Made by a program: the position numbers and the translations under genes. 64,000 bases of DNA from Flavobacterium segetis (GTDB lineage: Bacteria; Bacteroidota; Bacteroidia; Flavobacteriales; Flavobacteriaceae): the NCBI RefSeq assembly GCF_900129575.1, contig NZ_FQWE01000004.1, positions 62,001 to 126,000 on the forward strand, in the 5' to 3' direction. Shown here in pieces: positions 9,452-20,289 of the stretch. Below the pieces are notes generated by a model that searched no databases, was not told where the DNA came from, and was given only the letters and a program-made list of their open reading frames with translations. Position 1 is the stretch's first letter; every line of letters begins with the position of its first letter.

Positions 9452-10387
9452 TTATATTAAAATCGTTTTTAGTGCATCATTCATTTGTCTAACAGCATCT
9501 GCGCTTTTAGCAAATAATGCTTTTTCAGTGTCATCAAGTTCAATAGCTAGAATTTCTTCGACTCCATTTTTGCCTATAATACAAGGAACACCAATGCAAA
9601 TATCATTTTGACCGTATTCTCCTTCCACGAATACAGAACAAGCAATCATTTTCTTTTGGTCATTTAAAATACTATCTACTAAAAAAGCAACTGAAGCTCC
9701 TGGAGCATACCACGCTGATGTTCCTAATAACCCAGTAAGAGTTGCACCTCCTACCATAGTATCTGCAGCAACTTTATTTAATTGTTCTTCTGAAAGAAAT
9801 TGAGAAACTGGAATACCGTTATAAGAAGCTAAACGTGTTAATGGAATCATTGTAGTGTCACCATGTCCGCCAATAACCATTGCCGAAATATCATTAGCAG
9901 GTTTGTCTAAAGCTAAAGACAAATAAGTTCTAAAACGAGAACTATCAAGAGCTCCGCCCATTCCTATGATTCTATTCTTTGGTAATCCGGTAGATTTCAA
10001 TGCTAAATAAGTCATTGTATCCATAGGATTTGAAACTACCACTATAATAGTATTTGGTGAGTGCTTCAATACATTTTCTGCTACAGTTTTTACAATTCCA
10101 GCGTTAATCCCTATTAATTCTTCTCTAGTCATTCCTGGTTTTCTTGGAATTCCTGATGTAATTACAACAACATCACTTCCAGCAGTTTTAGAGTAATCAT
10201 TAGTAACTCCCGAAACTTTTGTGTTAAAACCTGTATTGGTGGCACATTGCATAATATCTAGTGCTTTACCCTCAGCAAAACCCTCTTTGATATCCAGCAA
10301 TACCACTTCGCTTGCAATTCCTCGATAAGAAATTACATCTGCACAAGTTGCGCCTACATTTCCTGCTCCTACAATGGTAACTTTCAT
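9452..10387 (-). CDS. mdh: Malate dehydrogenase
   Basis: NAD-dependent malate dehydrogenase of the LDH-like group, interconverting malate and oxaloacetate in the TCA cycle; 311 residues, the usual length. The dinucleotide fold starts with GAGNVGATCA at 7-16 and D31 (LLDI) at the end of strand 2 favours NAD over NADP. The mobile loop holds IPRKPGMTRE with the substrate arginines R81 and R87. R150 (DSSRFR) and the catalytic H174 in VIGGHGDTTMIP complete the active site. An arginine at the loop position, not glutamine, supports malate over lactate as substrate. It lies downstream of gyrB on the same strand behind a 96-base repeat-rich spacer. Confidence 0.95.
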   Translation of the reverse strand: MKVTIVGAGNVGATCADVISYRGIASEVVLLDIKEGFAEGKALDIMQCATNTGFNTKVSGVTNDYSKTAGSDVVVITSGIPRKPGMTREELIGINAGIVKTVAENVLKHSPNTIIVVVSNPMDTMTYLALKSTGLPKNRIIGMGGALDSSRFRTYLSLALDKPANDISAMVIGGHGDTTMIPLTRLASYNGIPVSQFLSEEQLNKVAADTMVGGATLTGLLGTSAWYAPGASVAFLVDSILNDQKKMIACSVFVEGEYGQNDICIGVPCIIGKNGVEEILAIELDDTEKALFAKSADAVRQMNDALKTILI

Positions 10388-10395
10388 ATTTTAAA

Positions 10396-10472
10396 GTTTA
10401 TTCGGTTATTTTTTTATGTTTATTTGGTTAATCGTTTATTTAGTTAATCGAAGATCGGTTAAGCAAATAAAC
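10396..10472. repeat. Three direct repeats plus an inverted copy between gyrB and mdh
   Basis: Direct copies are GTTTATTCGGTTA (10396-10408), GTTTATTTGGTTAATC (10418-10433) and GTTTATTTAGTTAATCG (10434-10450). An inverted, imperfect copy GGTTAAGCAAATAAAC lies at 10457-10472. The third copy and the inverted one can form a hairpin with an 8-bp outer stem (GTTTATTT with AAATAAAC) and four more pairs inside a small internal loop. The block fills most of the 96 bases between the gyrB stop (10484) and the mdh start (10387). Confidence 0.75.
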
Positions 10473-10483
10473 AATCAAAGCTA

Positions 10484-12523
<2,040 letters not shown>

Positions 12524-12555
12524 TTATTAACATTTGTTGATACTTGTGGAAAAAT

Positions 12556-12580
12556 AAAAGCCTTCAAGTAGAGGGCTTTT
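12556..12580 (-). terminator. Terminator between the amidohydrolase gene and gyrB
   Basis: AAAAGCC (12556-12562) pairs with GGCTTTT (12574-12580). Both sides carry T-rich tails, so it could act in either direction. Both neighbouring genes are on the minus strand, and it would stop read-through into gyrB. Confidence 0.65.
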
Positions 12581-12582
12581 TT

Positions 12583-13205
12583 GCTACTTAAAAACTAGAT
12601 CGAAAATATAAAATTATTAGATTTATTTTAGCGATTTTAACATCGACTTGGATATTTGAAATACTAGTTCTAAACCTTTGATTAATGCTTTAAGTAGCGA
12701 TGTATAATTTTGAAATACTATAATTTCTAAAACTAATTTTTATCAGTAAATTAACAGATAAAACACTCAAGTAATATATCAATTCAATTAAGTACTCCAC
12801 CATCAATCAACTATTGTTTTTACCTCTACAAAATTTCATTTAAGAAGTTAAGATTATCAGGATTATTACAAACTGCATTTCTATACTTCTCTTTCTGAAA
12901 CCATAGTTTGCAACCATCTATTGTCCCTTTACAACACAAATCAATACAATTAAAAAACTTTAATTGTAAAATGGGATATTAGATTTTAAACCTAAGATAT
13001 AGTTCATAAAGAAAATCTGAAGATGATTGCAATAATTACTTCTGGATTATTAAAGGTAAACAAGCAATTTTAGAAAAAATAAATTATACTTAAACTACCT
13101 GAGATCAATTTTACAACCAAATAAATTATTTTACTACAAGAAGGTAATTATATTACTGAAAGCCAATTGTTTTATTTTTTTTAACACAAAATTTAAAATA
13201 CAAGC
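12583..13205. other. Long intergenic gap between gyrB promoter and amidohydrolase gene
   Basis: About 620 bases without a full gene. The only suggestive stretch is the minus-strand cysteine-rich frame at 12826-12978, listed separately. The rest is A+T-rich sequence broken by stops in all frames. Confidence 0.6.
12826..12978 (-). pseudogene. Cysteine-rich reading-frame fragment without a start codon
   Basis: Between in-frame stops at 12979-12981 and 12826-12828 lie 50 open codons on the minus strand, including NCIDLCCKGTIDGCKLWF followed by QKEKYRNAVCNN. The composition (five cysteines, balanced residues) looks more like real protein than chance translation of A+T-rich DNA. There is no ATG, and I see no continuation in the other frames. 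It may be the remnant of a decayed gene. I do not recognise the family, and coincidence is possible. Confidence 0.25.
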
Positions 13206-14840
13206 TTACTTTACTTTAACGCCTTTTAAATAAGTATTAGCTACTTTTAACTTTACTATCTCATTTTCTGGAATTGTCATCAAATCTTGATCAAACATTA
13301 CGAAATCGGCCCATTTACCAGCCTCTAAACTTCCTTTTTCTTTTTCTTCAAAATTAGAGTAGGCAGCCCAAATTGTCATCCCTTTTATTGTTTCCTCTCG
13401 ACTTAGAGCATTTTCCATTTGGAATCCATCTTTAGGATATTCTTTACTGTCCTTTCTGGCTACGGCTGCATGGAAAGTTAACATAGGATTTACCTCTTCT
13501 ACAGGAAAATCAGTTCCAAGAGCAACTATTCCTGCTTTTTGAAGTAATTTTTTATAAGCGTAAGCATTTTTAATTCTTTCTTTTCCCAATCGTTCTTCTG
13601 CCCAATACATATCAGAAGTGGCGTGAGTGGGTTGTACGGAGGGAATTATTCCTAGTTTGAAATAATCGAAATCAGCTTCACGCAAAACTTGTGCATGTTC
13701 TATTTTCCATCGACGATCTTTCTTATTGGTCAAAACCTCTTTATATATTTTCAAGATAACAGTATTTGCCGAATCGCCAATAGCGTGAGTGTTCAATTGA
13801 AAATTAGAAGCTGCAATTTGTTTCGCAACCGCTTTTAGAGCCGGTCCTTTCGCCAACAAAGCCCCAAATTGATTTGGCTTGTCAGAATAAGGTTTGTGCA
13901 TGCAAGCACCTCGAGAGCCAAGTGCACCATCACCATACATTTTAAAAGAACGCACATTCAAATTATCAGTTTTGTAGACTCCCTTCTTAAAATACAAATC
14001 CATATTTTTTTGATTGGCAGTAATCATTGCGTAAATATTGATTTTAAGCAGTTTCGCTTTTTGTAAACTATCCATTAAATCAATAATATCAGGATCTAAT
14101 CCTGCGTCATTGATGGTTGTCAAGCCATTTTCAAACATTACTTTTTCTGCATCTAATAAAGCTGCTATTTGTATTTTCCGATTCGGTTTTGGAATTATTT
14201 TAAATACCAGTTCCATCGGATTATCAACTATAATACCTGTTGGTTCACCATTAACAATTTCGATTTGGCCTCCATCTGCATTAGTATCCTTAGTAATTCC
14301 TGCTAACTTTAACGCAACACTATTTACTATAATTGCATGTCCATCAACTCTATTTAGCACTACTGGAATATTAGGAAATGCTAAGTCTAAATCAGCCTTT
14401 GTCGGATACTTTTTTATTTCCCAGTCATTTTGATCCCAACCATTACCCACAATAAAAGTTGGATTTTTATCTTTTTGAAATGCTTTTAGACGAGTTACAA
14501 TTTCATTCATACTTTTTGTTCCTCGTAAATCAGCCTCTTGCAAATTTAAACCATAACCGTAGAAATGACAATGCGCATCAATTAAACCGGGATAAATAAA
14601 CTTTCCCTTTGCCTCAATTATATTATTAGAATCATACTTTTTAGTAATTTCAGTATCAGTGCCTACTGCTATAATTTTTCCATCTTGAATCGCCATAGCT
14701 TCGGCGGTGCTAAAAGAATCATTAACGGTGTAAATTTTTGCATTTTTAATGATAGTGTCAACAGTGATTTTATTTTCTTGATTGCAAGAAAATAATAAAA
14801 GTAAAGCAAACAGTAAAGGGATAGATTTCATATTTAGCAT
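13206..14840 (-). CDS. Lipoprotein amidohydrolase of the YtcJ (amidohydrolase 3) family
   Basis: A 544-residue metal-dependent hydrolase of the YtcJ-like branch. The N-terminus is a lipoprotein signal, with SIPLLFALLLLFSC and lipid attachment expected at C19. The metal-binding HxH is DAHCHF (H90, H92). Later family motifs are GDGALGSRGA, NTHAIGDSA, WKIEHAQV and ALGTDFPVE. A composite beta-sandwich sits at both ends (residues 27-80 and after about 490), as in this superfamily. The substrate is unknown; relatives hydrolyse cyclic amides or related C-N bonds. A second ATG at 14831 gives a signal peptide three residues shorter and is equally plausible. It appears to be a single-gene unit. Confidence 0.85.
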   Translation of the reverse strand: MLNMKSIPLLFALLLLFSCNQENKITVDTIIKNAKIYTVNDSFSTAEAMAIQDGKIIAVGTDTEITKKYDSNNIIEAKGKFIYPGLIDAHCHFYGYGLNLQEADLRGTKSMNEIVTRLKAFQKDKNPTFIVGNGWDQNDWEIKKYPTKADLDLAFPNIPVVLNRVDGHAIIVNSVALKLAGITKDTNADGGQIEIVNGEPTGIIVDNPMELVFKIIPKPNRKIQIAALLDAEKVMFENGLTTINDAGLDPDIIDLMDSLQKAKLLKINIYAMITANQKNMDLYFKKGVYKTDNLNVRSFKMYGDGALGSRGACMHKPYSDKPNQFGALLAKGPALKAVAKQIAASNFQLNTHAIGDSANTVILKIYKEVLTNKKDRRWKIEHAQVLREADFDYFKLGIIPSVQPTHATSDMYWAEERLGKERIKNAYAYKKLLQKAGIVALGTDFPVEEVNPMLTFHAAVARKDSKEYPKDGFQMENALSREETIKGMTIWAAYSNFEEKEKGSLEAGKWADFVMFDQDLMTIPENEIVKLKVANTYLKGVKVK

Positions 14841-14941
14841 TTTGTTTTTGCTAATATAATAAATACTTTATGGTAATATAATAAATACGGCATCTATAAT
14901 CTTTAAAGTAGAATTATTAACTGTCTATATTTAACACAACT

Positions 14942-14968
14942 AAAAAGCTCTCAAAATGAGAGCTTTTT
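14942..14968 (-). terminator. Terminator after asnB
   Basis: A perfect 12-bp stem, AAAAAGCTCTCA (14942-14953) and TGAGAGCTTTTT (14957-14968), with a three-base loop. It lies 138 bases past the asnB stop and 102 bases upstream of the amidohydrolase start, with T-runs on both strands. Confidence 0.85.
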
Positions 14969-15106
14969 GAAAGCTAATTAAATTTGAAATATCTTTAAAT
15001 TTAAAAAATCAAGAATATCAGACATACCAAAACTACATATTTAACATCATTTTCTAAAATATATGCATGCAACAAAACTTTTTATATAATTCCTGTCTGT
15101 TTTTAA

Positions 15107-16783
15107 TTAACTTTTTACATAAGCATCTTCATGTACACTCGCAACTGCTCTACCAGATGGATCATTCATGTTCTTAAAAGCTTCATCCCACTCTAATGCT
15201 ATTTTTGTGCTACAAGCGACGCTCGCTTCTTGAGGTACGCATAAAGCGGCTGCATCACTCGGGAAATGTTCTGTAAAAATAGAACGATAGAAATACTCCT
15301 CTTTAGAATTTGGCGTTTGTAATGGAAATTTATATTTAGCATTCGTTAATTGTTCATCAGAAACCTCTTTAGCCACCACTTCTTTCAAAGTATCAATCCA
15401 GCTATATCCCACTCCATCACTAAATTGTTCTTTTTGCCTCCAAGCAACACTTGGTGGAAGCATATCCTCAAATGCTTTACGAAGCACCCATTTTTCCATT
15501 GGATGTTCCTTGTTGATCATTTTATCTTGCGGATTGATTCTCATAGCGACATCCATAAATTCTTTATCTAAAAAGGGTACACGCCCTTCAATTCCCCAAG
15601 CTGCTAAACTTTTGTTCGCACGCAAGCAATCATACATGTGCAACTTTCCTAATTTGCGAACGTTTTCTTCATGAAACTCTCTCGCATTTGGTGCTTTGTG
15701 GAAATACAAATATCCTCCAAAAAGTTCATCGGCACCTTCACCTGATAATACCATTTTGATTCCCATTGATTTTATCACTCTTGCCATCAACCACATAGGC
15801 GTTGATGCTCTTACGGTAGTAACATCATAAGTTTCTAAGTTATAAATTACGTCGCGAATAGCGTCTAAACCTTCTTGAATCGTGAATTTAATTTCGTGAT
15901 GAATTGTCCCTATATGATCTGCAACAATTTGCGCTGCTGCTAAATCTGGAGAACCATCTAAACCAACTGAGAACGAATGCAACTGTGGATACCACGCATC
16001 AGCAATATCGCCAGATTCTATCCGTTTTTGCGCATATTTTTTGGCTACAGCCGAAGTTATAGACGAGTCTAAACCTCCAGAAAGAAGTACTCCGTAAGGA
16101 ACATCACTCATTAATTGTCTATGAACTGCTGCCTCAAGTGCTATTTTTAAGTCGGCTATATTTGTTTCGTTGTCTTTCACTGCATCGTAATCCGTCCAGT
16201 CTCTTTTATACCACTGTAAAAATTGTCCCTCTTTACTTGACATATAATGTCCTGGCGGAAACAACTCAATTTTTGTACAATAACCTTCAAGTGCCTTTAG
16301 CTCTGAAGCTACATAAAATGTCCCGTGCTGATCCCAGCCGATATAAAGAGGTATAATTCCCATGTGATCACGCGCTACAAAATACTCATCTTTCTCGACG
16401 TCATAAATTGCAAATCCAAATATTCCGTTCATTTCGTCTAAAAAGTGAGGCCCTTTTTCTTTATACAATGCTAAAATAACTTCACAGTCACTTTCAGTCT
16501 TAAAGTTATATTTTCCTTCAAATTGTTTTCTTAGCGCTCTGTGGTTATAAATTTCACCATTCGCTGCTAAAATTAATTTTCCATCTTCACTAAACAAAGG
16601 TTGTTTGCCAGAGGCTGGATCTACTATAGCTAGTCGTTCATGAGACAGAATAGCTTTTTCATTGCTGAAAATTCCACTCCAATCTGGTCCACGATGACGA
16701 ATAATTTTAGACATTTCTAAGACTTTTGGTCTTAAGGTTTCAGCGTTTTGCTTTAAATCAAAGGCACATACTATTCCGCACAT
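15107..16783 (-). CDS. asnB: Asparagine synthase B (glutamine-hydrolysing)
   Basis: Makes asparagine from aspartate, ATP and glutamine. The 558-residue product has an N-terminal class II glutaminase domain with nucleophile C2 after the start Met (MCGIVCAFD), RHRGPD at 29-34 and NGEIYNH at 75-81. The C-terminal synthetase domain carries the pyrophosphate loop SGGLDSS at 235-241, LSGEGADELFGGYLYFH and the ending segment RVPFLDKEFM. The length and order match E. coli AsnB. Met1 must be removed to expose Cys2, which fixes the start. The gene has its own probable promoter and a distant terminator. Confidence 0.96.
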   Translation of the reverse strand: MCGIVCAFDLKQNAETLRPKVLEMSKIIRHRGPDWSGIFSNEKAILSHERLAIVDPASGKQPLFSEDGKLILAANGEIYNHRALRKQFEGKYNFKTESDCEVILALYKEKGPHFLDEMNGIFGFAIYDVEKDEYFVARDHMGIIPLYIGWDQHGTFYVASELKALEGYCTKIELFPPGHYMSSKEGQFLQWYKRDWTDYDAVKDNETNIADLKIALEAAVHRQLMSDVPYGVLLSGGLDSSITSAVAKKYAQKRIESGDIADAWYPQLHSFSVGLDGSPDLAAAQIVADHIGTIHHEIKFTIQEGLDAIRDVIYNLETYDVTTVRASTPMWLMARVIKSMGIKMVLSGEGADELFGGYLYFHKAPNAREFHEENVRKLGKLHMYDCLRANKSLAAWGIEGRVPFLDKEFMDVAMRINPQDKMINKEHPMEKWVLRKAFEDMLPPSVAWRQKEQFSDGVGYSWIDTLKEVVAKEVSDEQLTNAKYKFPLQTPNSKEEYFYRSIFTEHFPSDAAALCVPQEASVACSTKIALEWDEAFKNMNDPSGRAVASVHEDAYVKS

Positions 16784-16823
16784 AACTATATATTTTTATA
16801 AAATTTACTTATTTTTAATAAGG

Positions 16824-16853
16824 CAAAGATGCAGAAAAAGTTTAATTTGACAA
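16824..16853 (-). promoter_or_regulatory. Probable promoter of asnB
   Basis: On the minus strand TTG (16853-16851), 19 bases, then CATCTTTG (16831-16824), one base from TAnnTTTG. It leaves a leader of about 35 bases before the asnB ATG. Confidence 0.5.
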
Positions 16854-17141
16854 ACACAATTAGTTAAAATAGTTATAATTTAAAACTAAAATAGAGTGCT
16901 TACATCTAAATCGTAAGTAAACAGTGAACGAAGCAAAAATATGAAGTAAAAATGAATAAATGATGGAACATATTAAATGCACAACACTATTTATCTTGTG
17001 TAATGACTTAACTTTTTACTTCGTCCGAAGAATGTTAGTAAGTCGTTTAACAAGATTTAAATTGAAGTTCGAATTTTTTAAACTAGAATAATTTTCAATT
17101 AAGTTTAAAAAATCCTTACAGGGAGTTATCCAAACATTATT
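16854..17141. other. Gap between asnB and the Gre-like gene
   Basis: No gene seen. It contains a short palindrome CTTCG-TC-CGAAG at 17019-17030 and the hairpin at 17073-17113. Confidence 0.5.
17073..17113 (-). terminator. Possible terminator after the first Gre-like gene
   Basis: ATTTTTTAAACT (17073-17084) pairs perfectly with AGTTTAAAAAAT (17102-17113) around a 17-base loop, 28 bases past the stop codon. The stem is very A+T-rich, so it is weak. Confidence 0.4.
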
Positions 17142-17591
17142 TTATTTGATTTCCTGAACTAAATACCTCGTACCGTTAATCTCAAAAGTAAAACCTTCTT
17201 GATTACCCATCAATTTACTGCCTAAAGGAGATTGAGGCGAAAGTGCAATTACATTAATACCATCAACAGCTATCTTTGGCAATGCTACGCTTAGATATAA
17301 GTAAATCCCGTTTGCCTTAACAAGACTTCCTGAAATAATAGTTTTAGCACTTTTAGAACTATCAATTTTATCTAAGATTATTTTTTGATCTAAAACTTCT
17401 CTCAGCTTTCTATTGATTTTTTCTTGCTCGAGATGCATCATTGACAGCGCAGTTTCATGTTTATCACCTGCAGAACCTTTGGCATCATTTTTAGAATCTT
17501 CAGTTAAGGCCGCAATCATATCTTTAAAAACATCAATTTTATCTTGAACTAATTGTAAATAGTGGATTTTTATTTTTTCTTTGAAAGTCAT
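17142..17591 (-). CDS. GreA/GreB-like protein (first of two paralogues)
   Basis: A 149-residue protein with the layout of Gre factors. Residues about 1-75 form a charged alpha-helical, coiled-coil region (KDMIAALTEDSKNDAKGSAG and the motif GDKHETALSMMHLEQEKI). A compact C-terminal beta domain (about 85-149, LYLSVALPKIAVDGINVIAL and GSKLMGNQEGFTFEING) resembles the FKBP-like Gre C-terminal domain. True Gre factors rescue backtracked RNA polymerase through acidic residues at the coiled-coil tip. Whether this protein keeps that activity is unclear, because the usual GDLSEN tip is not visible. I recall homologues carrying a mistaken 3-oxoacyl-ACP synthase label; nothing here supports that. A paralogue lies at 45919-46365. 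Confidence 0.65.
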   Translation of the reverse strand: MTFKEKIKIHYLQLVQDKIDVFKDMIAALTEDSKNDAKGSAGDKHETALSMMHLEQEKINRKLREVLDQKIILDKIDSSKSAKTIISGSLVKANGIYLYLSVALPKIAVDGINVIALSPQSPLGSKLMGNQEGFTFEINGTRYLVQEIK

Positions 17592-17804
17592 TTTATAATA
17601 GTTAAAATTCTAAATTGTAGTTGTAAAAAGGATTACTAATAAAGCAAATATCGTGCATTCTACGATTGAAAACCTAATTTAATCGATGATTACAAATACT
17701 TAAATTATTTTTAAAACGCTAAAAAAATTAAATGAAAACTTCAATAGGAATTTATAACTTTACCAGTTAAAATTATACATTAACTTTTTAATGATTAAAA
17801 AACT

Positions 17805-18350
17805 ATGAAAAAATCAACACTTTTTACTACGACAATCTGCGCTTTAACGCTTTTTTTATCAAGCAATGCCAATGCTCAAAAATTTCCAGATCTTGATAAG
17901 AGTCCGCTCGATGCAGCTTGGTATCCCAACGATTATAAAGATGCTAACAAAGCAGCTAGAGTAATTTATGGCCGACCACAATTAAAAGGTCGTAACGTGA
18001 GCGAACTAGCTCCAAATGGTAAAGTTTGGAGAACAGGAGCTAATGAAGCTGCCGAAATCACTCTATATACTGACATGTCTTTAGGTAAAACTAAGATCGC
18101 AGCTGGAGTTTATACAATGTATACTATTCCCGGAGAGAAAGAATGGACTGTCATTATCAATAAAGACAAAAATGTATGGGGTGCCTACACTTACAATGAT
18201 AAAAATGATGTAGCACGTTTAGCTATCCCTGTAACAACTTCAACTGATTCTCTTGAAGCGTTTTCAATGGTTTTCACAAAGGCTGATAAAGGAGTAACAC
18301 TCAACGTAGGTTGGGGAACAACGCGATTAGCAGTACCTTTTACCAACTAA
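17805..18350 (+). CDS. Exported DUF2911 protein
   Basis: A 181-residue protein with a clear signal peptide (MKKSTLFTTTICALTLFLSS, cleavage after NANA). The mature part is the DUF2911 domain, recognisable from ARVIYGRPQLKGRNVSELAP followed by NGKVWRTGANEAAEITLYTD and a C-terminal beta-rich half ending in LNVGWGTTRLAVPF. The domain is common in exported proteins of Bacteroidota and has no known function that I can state. The gene stands alone between divergent and convergent minus-strand neighbours and has its own terminator. TAACTTTA near 17756, one base off a -7 box, may belong to its promoter. Confidence 0.88.
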   Translation: MKKSTLFTTTICALTLFLSSNANAQKFPDLDKSPLDAAWYPNDYKDANKAARVIYGRPQLKGRNVSELAPNGKVWRTGANEAAEITLYTDMSLGKTKIAAGVYTMYTIPGEKEWTVIINKDKNVWGAYTYNDKNDVARLAIPVTTSTDSLEAFSMVFTKADKGVTLNVGWGTTRLAVPFTN

Positions 18351-18369
18351 AAATAAAAATTTTAAACTA

Positions 18370-18402
18370 AAACAGACTATCCACAAAATAGTCTGTTTTT
18401 TC
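18370..18402 (+). terminator. Terminator after the DUF2911 gene
   Basis: AAACAGACTAT (18370-18380) pairs with ATAGTCTGTTT (18388-18398), loop of seven bases, followed by more T residues, 20 bases after the stop codon. Confidence 0.88.
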
Positions 18403-18435
18403 ATTTAAAAAATTTATAATTGACAATTATACTTC

Positions 18436-20247
18436 TTAAAAATCAAATTTATAATTGGCACCAAGAATTAATTGAAAACTTTGAACTGGAAAGTTAAGCC
18501 ATTTTTGATATCCATTGTTAGTTAAATTATTAGCTCTAATGAAAGCAGTTAAGCGATCGTTATAATTATAGCCAACATTAGCATTTAAGTCAAAATAGGA
18601 TTTTAGAGTTACTGATTCAGGAGCTGTGCTATAAATAATATCAGTGTTTAATTTTAAATCTTTTCGTTCCCCAACATAAAATATATTGGCACCAGCAAAC
18701 CATTTCTCCGTTATATTAAAATCTAATGTTGATGCTATTTTTATGGCTGGTAAATTCCAAGCTTCACTTTGAAAATCAGTTGTAAAACTGCTAAAACTAC
18801 CATTGATTCCAAAGCTAACATCTTCAGAAAAATCAGCTTTCAGTTCCCCATAAAAATTTAGGGTTTTTAAGTCATCATAAACCACTTGAAACGAATTCCC
18901 AAAAGCATAATTTTCATTTGTATTATTTTCATTGTAATCATTGCTTTTGAACAATGCTTTACTTCTTTCATTCAAATAGGAACCTTTAATATTATAACTT
19001 ACAGTATTAGATAATTTCCCTTTGAGCCCAGCAAAAAGATCATATTGTTGATCCGTTGGCGCCATAAATAATGTTGGCGATAAAAACGGATTAATATCTA
19101 CAAAATCTTGATACGTATTTTGTTTTAGATCTCCTTCTGCACCGGCATAAAAAATCATTAAATCTCCAACTACTTTATAAGAAGCATTAAATTTTGGGTA
19201 GAGCAATAACTTACTATTGTTGTTTTGGTTATCAAAACTATAAAAGATGGCAGCACCAATATTTAAAGTCCAATCCTCTTTTTGCATTACAAAACTAGGC
19301 GAAATTCCTAAATTTGTAAATCCGTATTTTATAGACTGACCGTTGTTGAGATAGTTTTTTTCAAAATTTCCAGCAACATAATCAACAACTAAATCAGTTT
19401 TTACTAGATTATCCATGACATTAAATTCAACTGTTGGTTTTGCGTAAAATCTATTTTCTGAAGAGTTATAGATGTCCGTGAATCGATTAAACTGCAAAGT
19501 CATTTTATTTAAAATACTTTCATCAAAAGCAATATTGCCACCTAATGAAATAGTATTATAGGATTGTCTTGCGTCAATGCTGCTTAACAAACTTCTTCGA
19601 TCTTGAGGAGAGAGAACATTACCAAAGTCCGAAGGCAGCCCATACCAGTTGTATATTTGGTTTTTAAATCCTAAATCCAGATTCCATGACACCTCTTTCT
19701 GATTAGAACCATACATTAAATTAAGAGATGTATCATAAAATTTATCATCGAGTTCGACCTCTTTTATTCCACCTTGAGATGAATGATGACGAAACATCCC
19801 GCCCACATAATCAGTGTTATTTAAATCGTGATTAACAAATAACTCGCCAATAAAGGTTCCATAATTTCCCAAACCAGCGGTTGCGTAATTTTTAAATAAA
19901 TGAGCTTGCTTTTCTTTTTCAACACCTTCTGCTTTACCTTTAGAAGGCGTAAAAGTAGAAGCGACAGGAAATGAAAAAATAGAATATTTGATTACTTCTT
20001 TTTTAGTATTTCCATCGTCATCAAGATCTGCAACTTCTTTTACTTTGGATGCATCCGAAATTTTAGGAGTGTAGGGTTTAACCACATTTACAGTCTCACC
20101 TCCTATTTGTTTTTTGTCTTGTGCAAAAGAAAAATGGAAAACGAAAAGAAACAAAATTCCTATAACAGCTTTCGGCAGAAAGAGACTTTTTACAAAATTT
20201 GATGCTATAATTTGTTCCGTTTTTATTTTAAAAATTTTAAATGTCAT
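18436..20247 (-). CDS. Outer-membrane beta-barrel protein resembling a TonB-dependent receptor barrel
   Basis: A 603-residue exported protein. A long N-region with a hydrophobic core (VIGILFLFVFHFSFAQ) gives a signal peptide ending near residue 43. After a short soluble part (VNVVKPYTPKISDASKVKEV) come many alternating amphipathic strands with aromatic girdles, ending in the outer-membrane signature LILGANYKFDF with a terminal Phe. It has the barrel features of TonB-dependent receptors (IRANNLTNNGYQKWLNFP) but no visible plug domain or TonB box, so active transport is doubtful. It is the last gene of a minus-strand set behind a TPR protein and a PhzF-like enzyme, which suggests a shared envelope role with the TPR protein. 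Confidence 0.75.
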   Translation of the reverse strand: MTFKIFKIKTEQIIASNFVKSLFLPKAVIGILFLFVFHFSFAQDKKQIGGETVNVVKPYTPKISDASKVKEVADLDDDGNTKKEVIKYSIFSFPVASTFTPSKGKAEGVEKEKQAHLFKNYATAGLGNYGTFIGELFVNHDLNNTDYVGGMFRHHSSQGGIKEVELDDKFYDTSLNLMYGSNQKEVSWNLDLGFKNQIYNWYGLPSDFGNVLSPQDRRSLLSSIDARQSYNTISLGGNIAFDESILNKMTLQFNRFTDIYNSSENRFYAKPTVEFNVMDNLVKTDLVVDYVAGNFEKNYLNNGQSIKYGFTNLGISPSFVMQKEDWTLNIGAAIFYSFDNQNNNSKLLLYPKFNASYKVVGDLMIFYAGAEGDLKQNTYQDFVDINPFLSPTLFMAPTDQQYDLFAGLKGKLSNTVSYNIKGSYLNERSKALFKSNDYNENNTNENYAFGNSFQVVYDDLKTLNFYGELKADFSEDVSFGINGSFSSFTTDFQSEAWNLPAIKIASTLDFNITEKWFAGANIFYVGERKDLKLNTDIIYSTAPESVTLKSYFDLNANVGYNYNDRLTAFIRANNLTNNGYQKWLNFPVQSFQLILGANYKFDF

Positions 20248-20289
20248 GTTATTTTATTTTACTTTTTAAGTATGTGTTTGTTCTTTTCG

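Noticed and set aside
10396..10450. CRISPR-like direct repeats
   Set aside because: Units are adjacent, about 16 bases long and without unique spacers.
12545..12553. TGTGGAAAA, the reverse complement of a DnaA-box-like TTTTCCACA, near gyrB
   Set aside because: Only one 9-mer, with no cluster, A+T-rich unwinding tract or dnaA gene nearby, so it does not support a replication origin.
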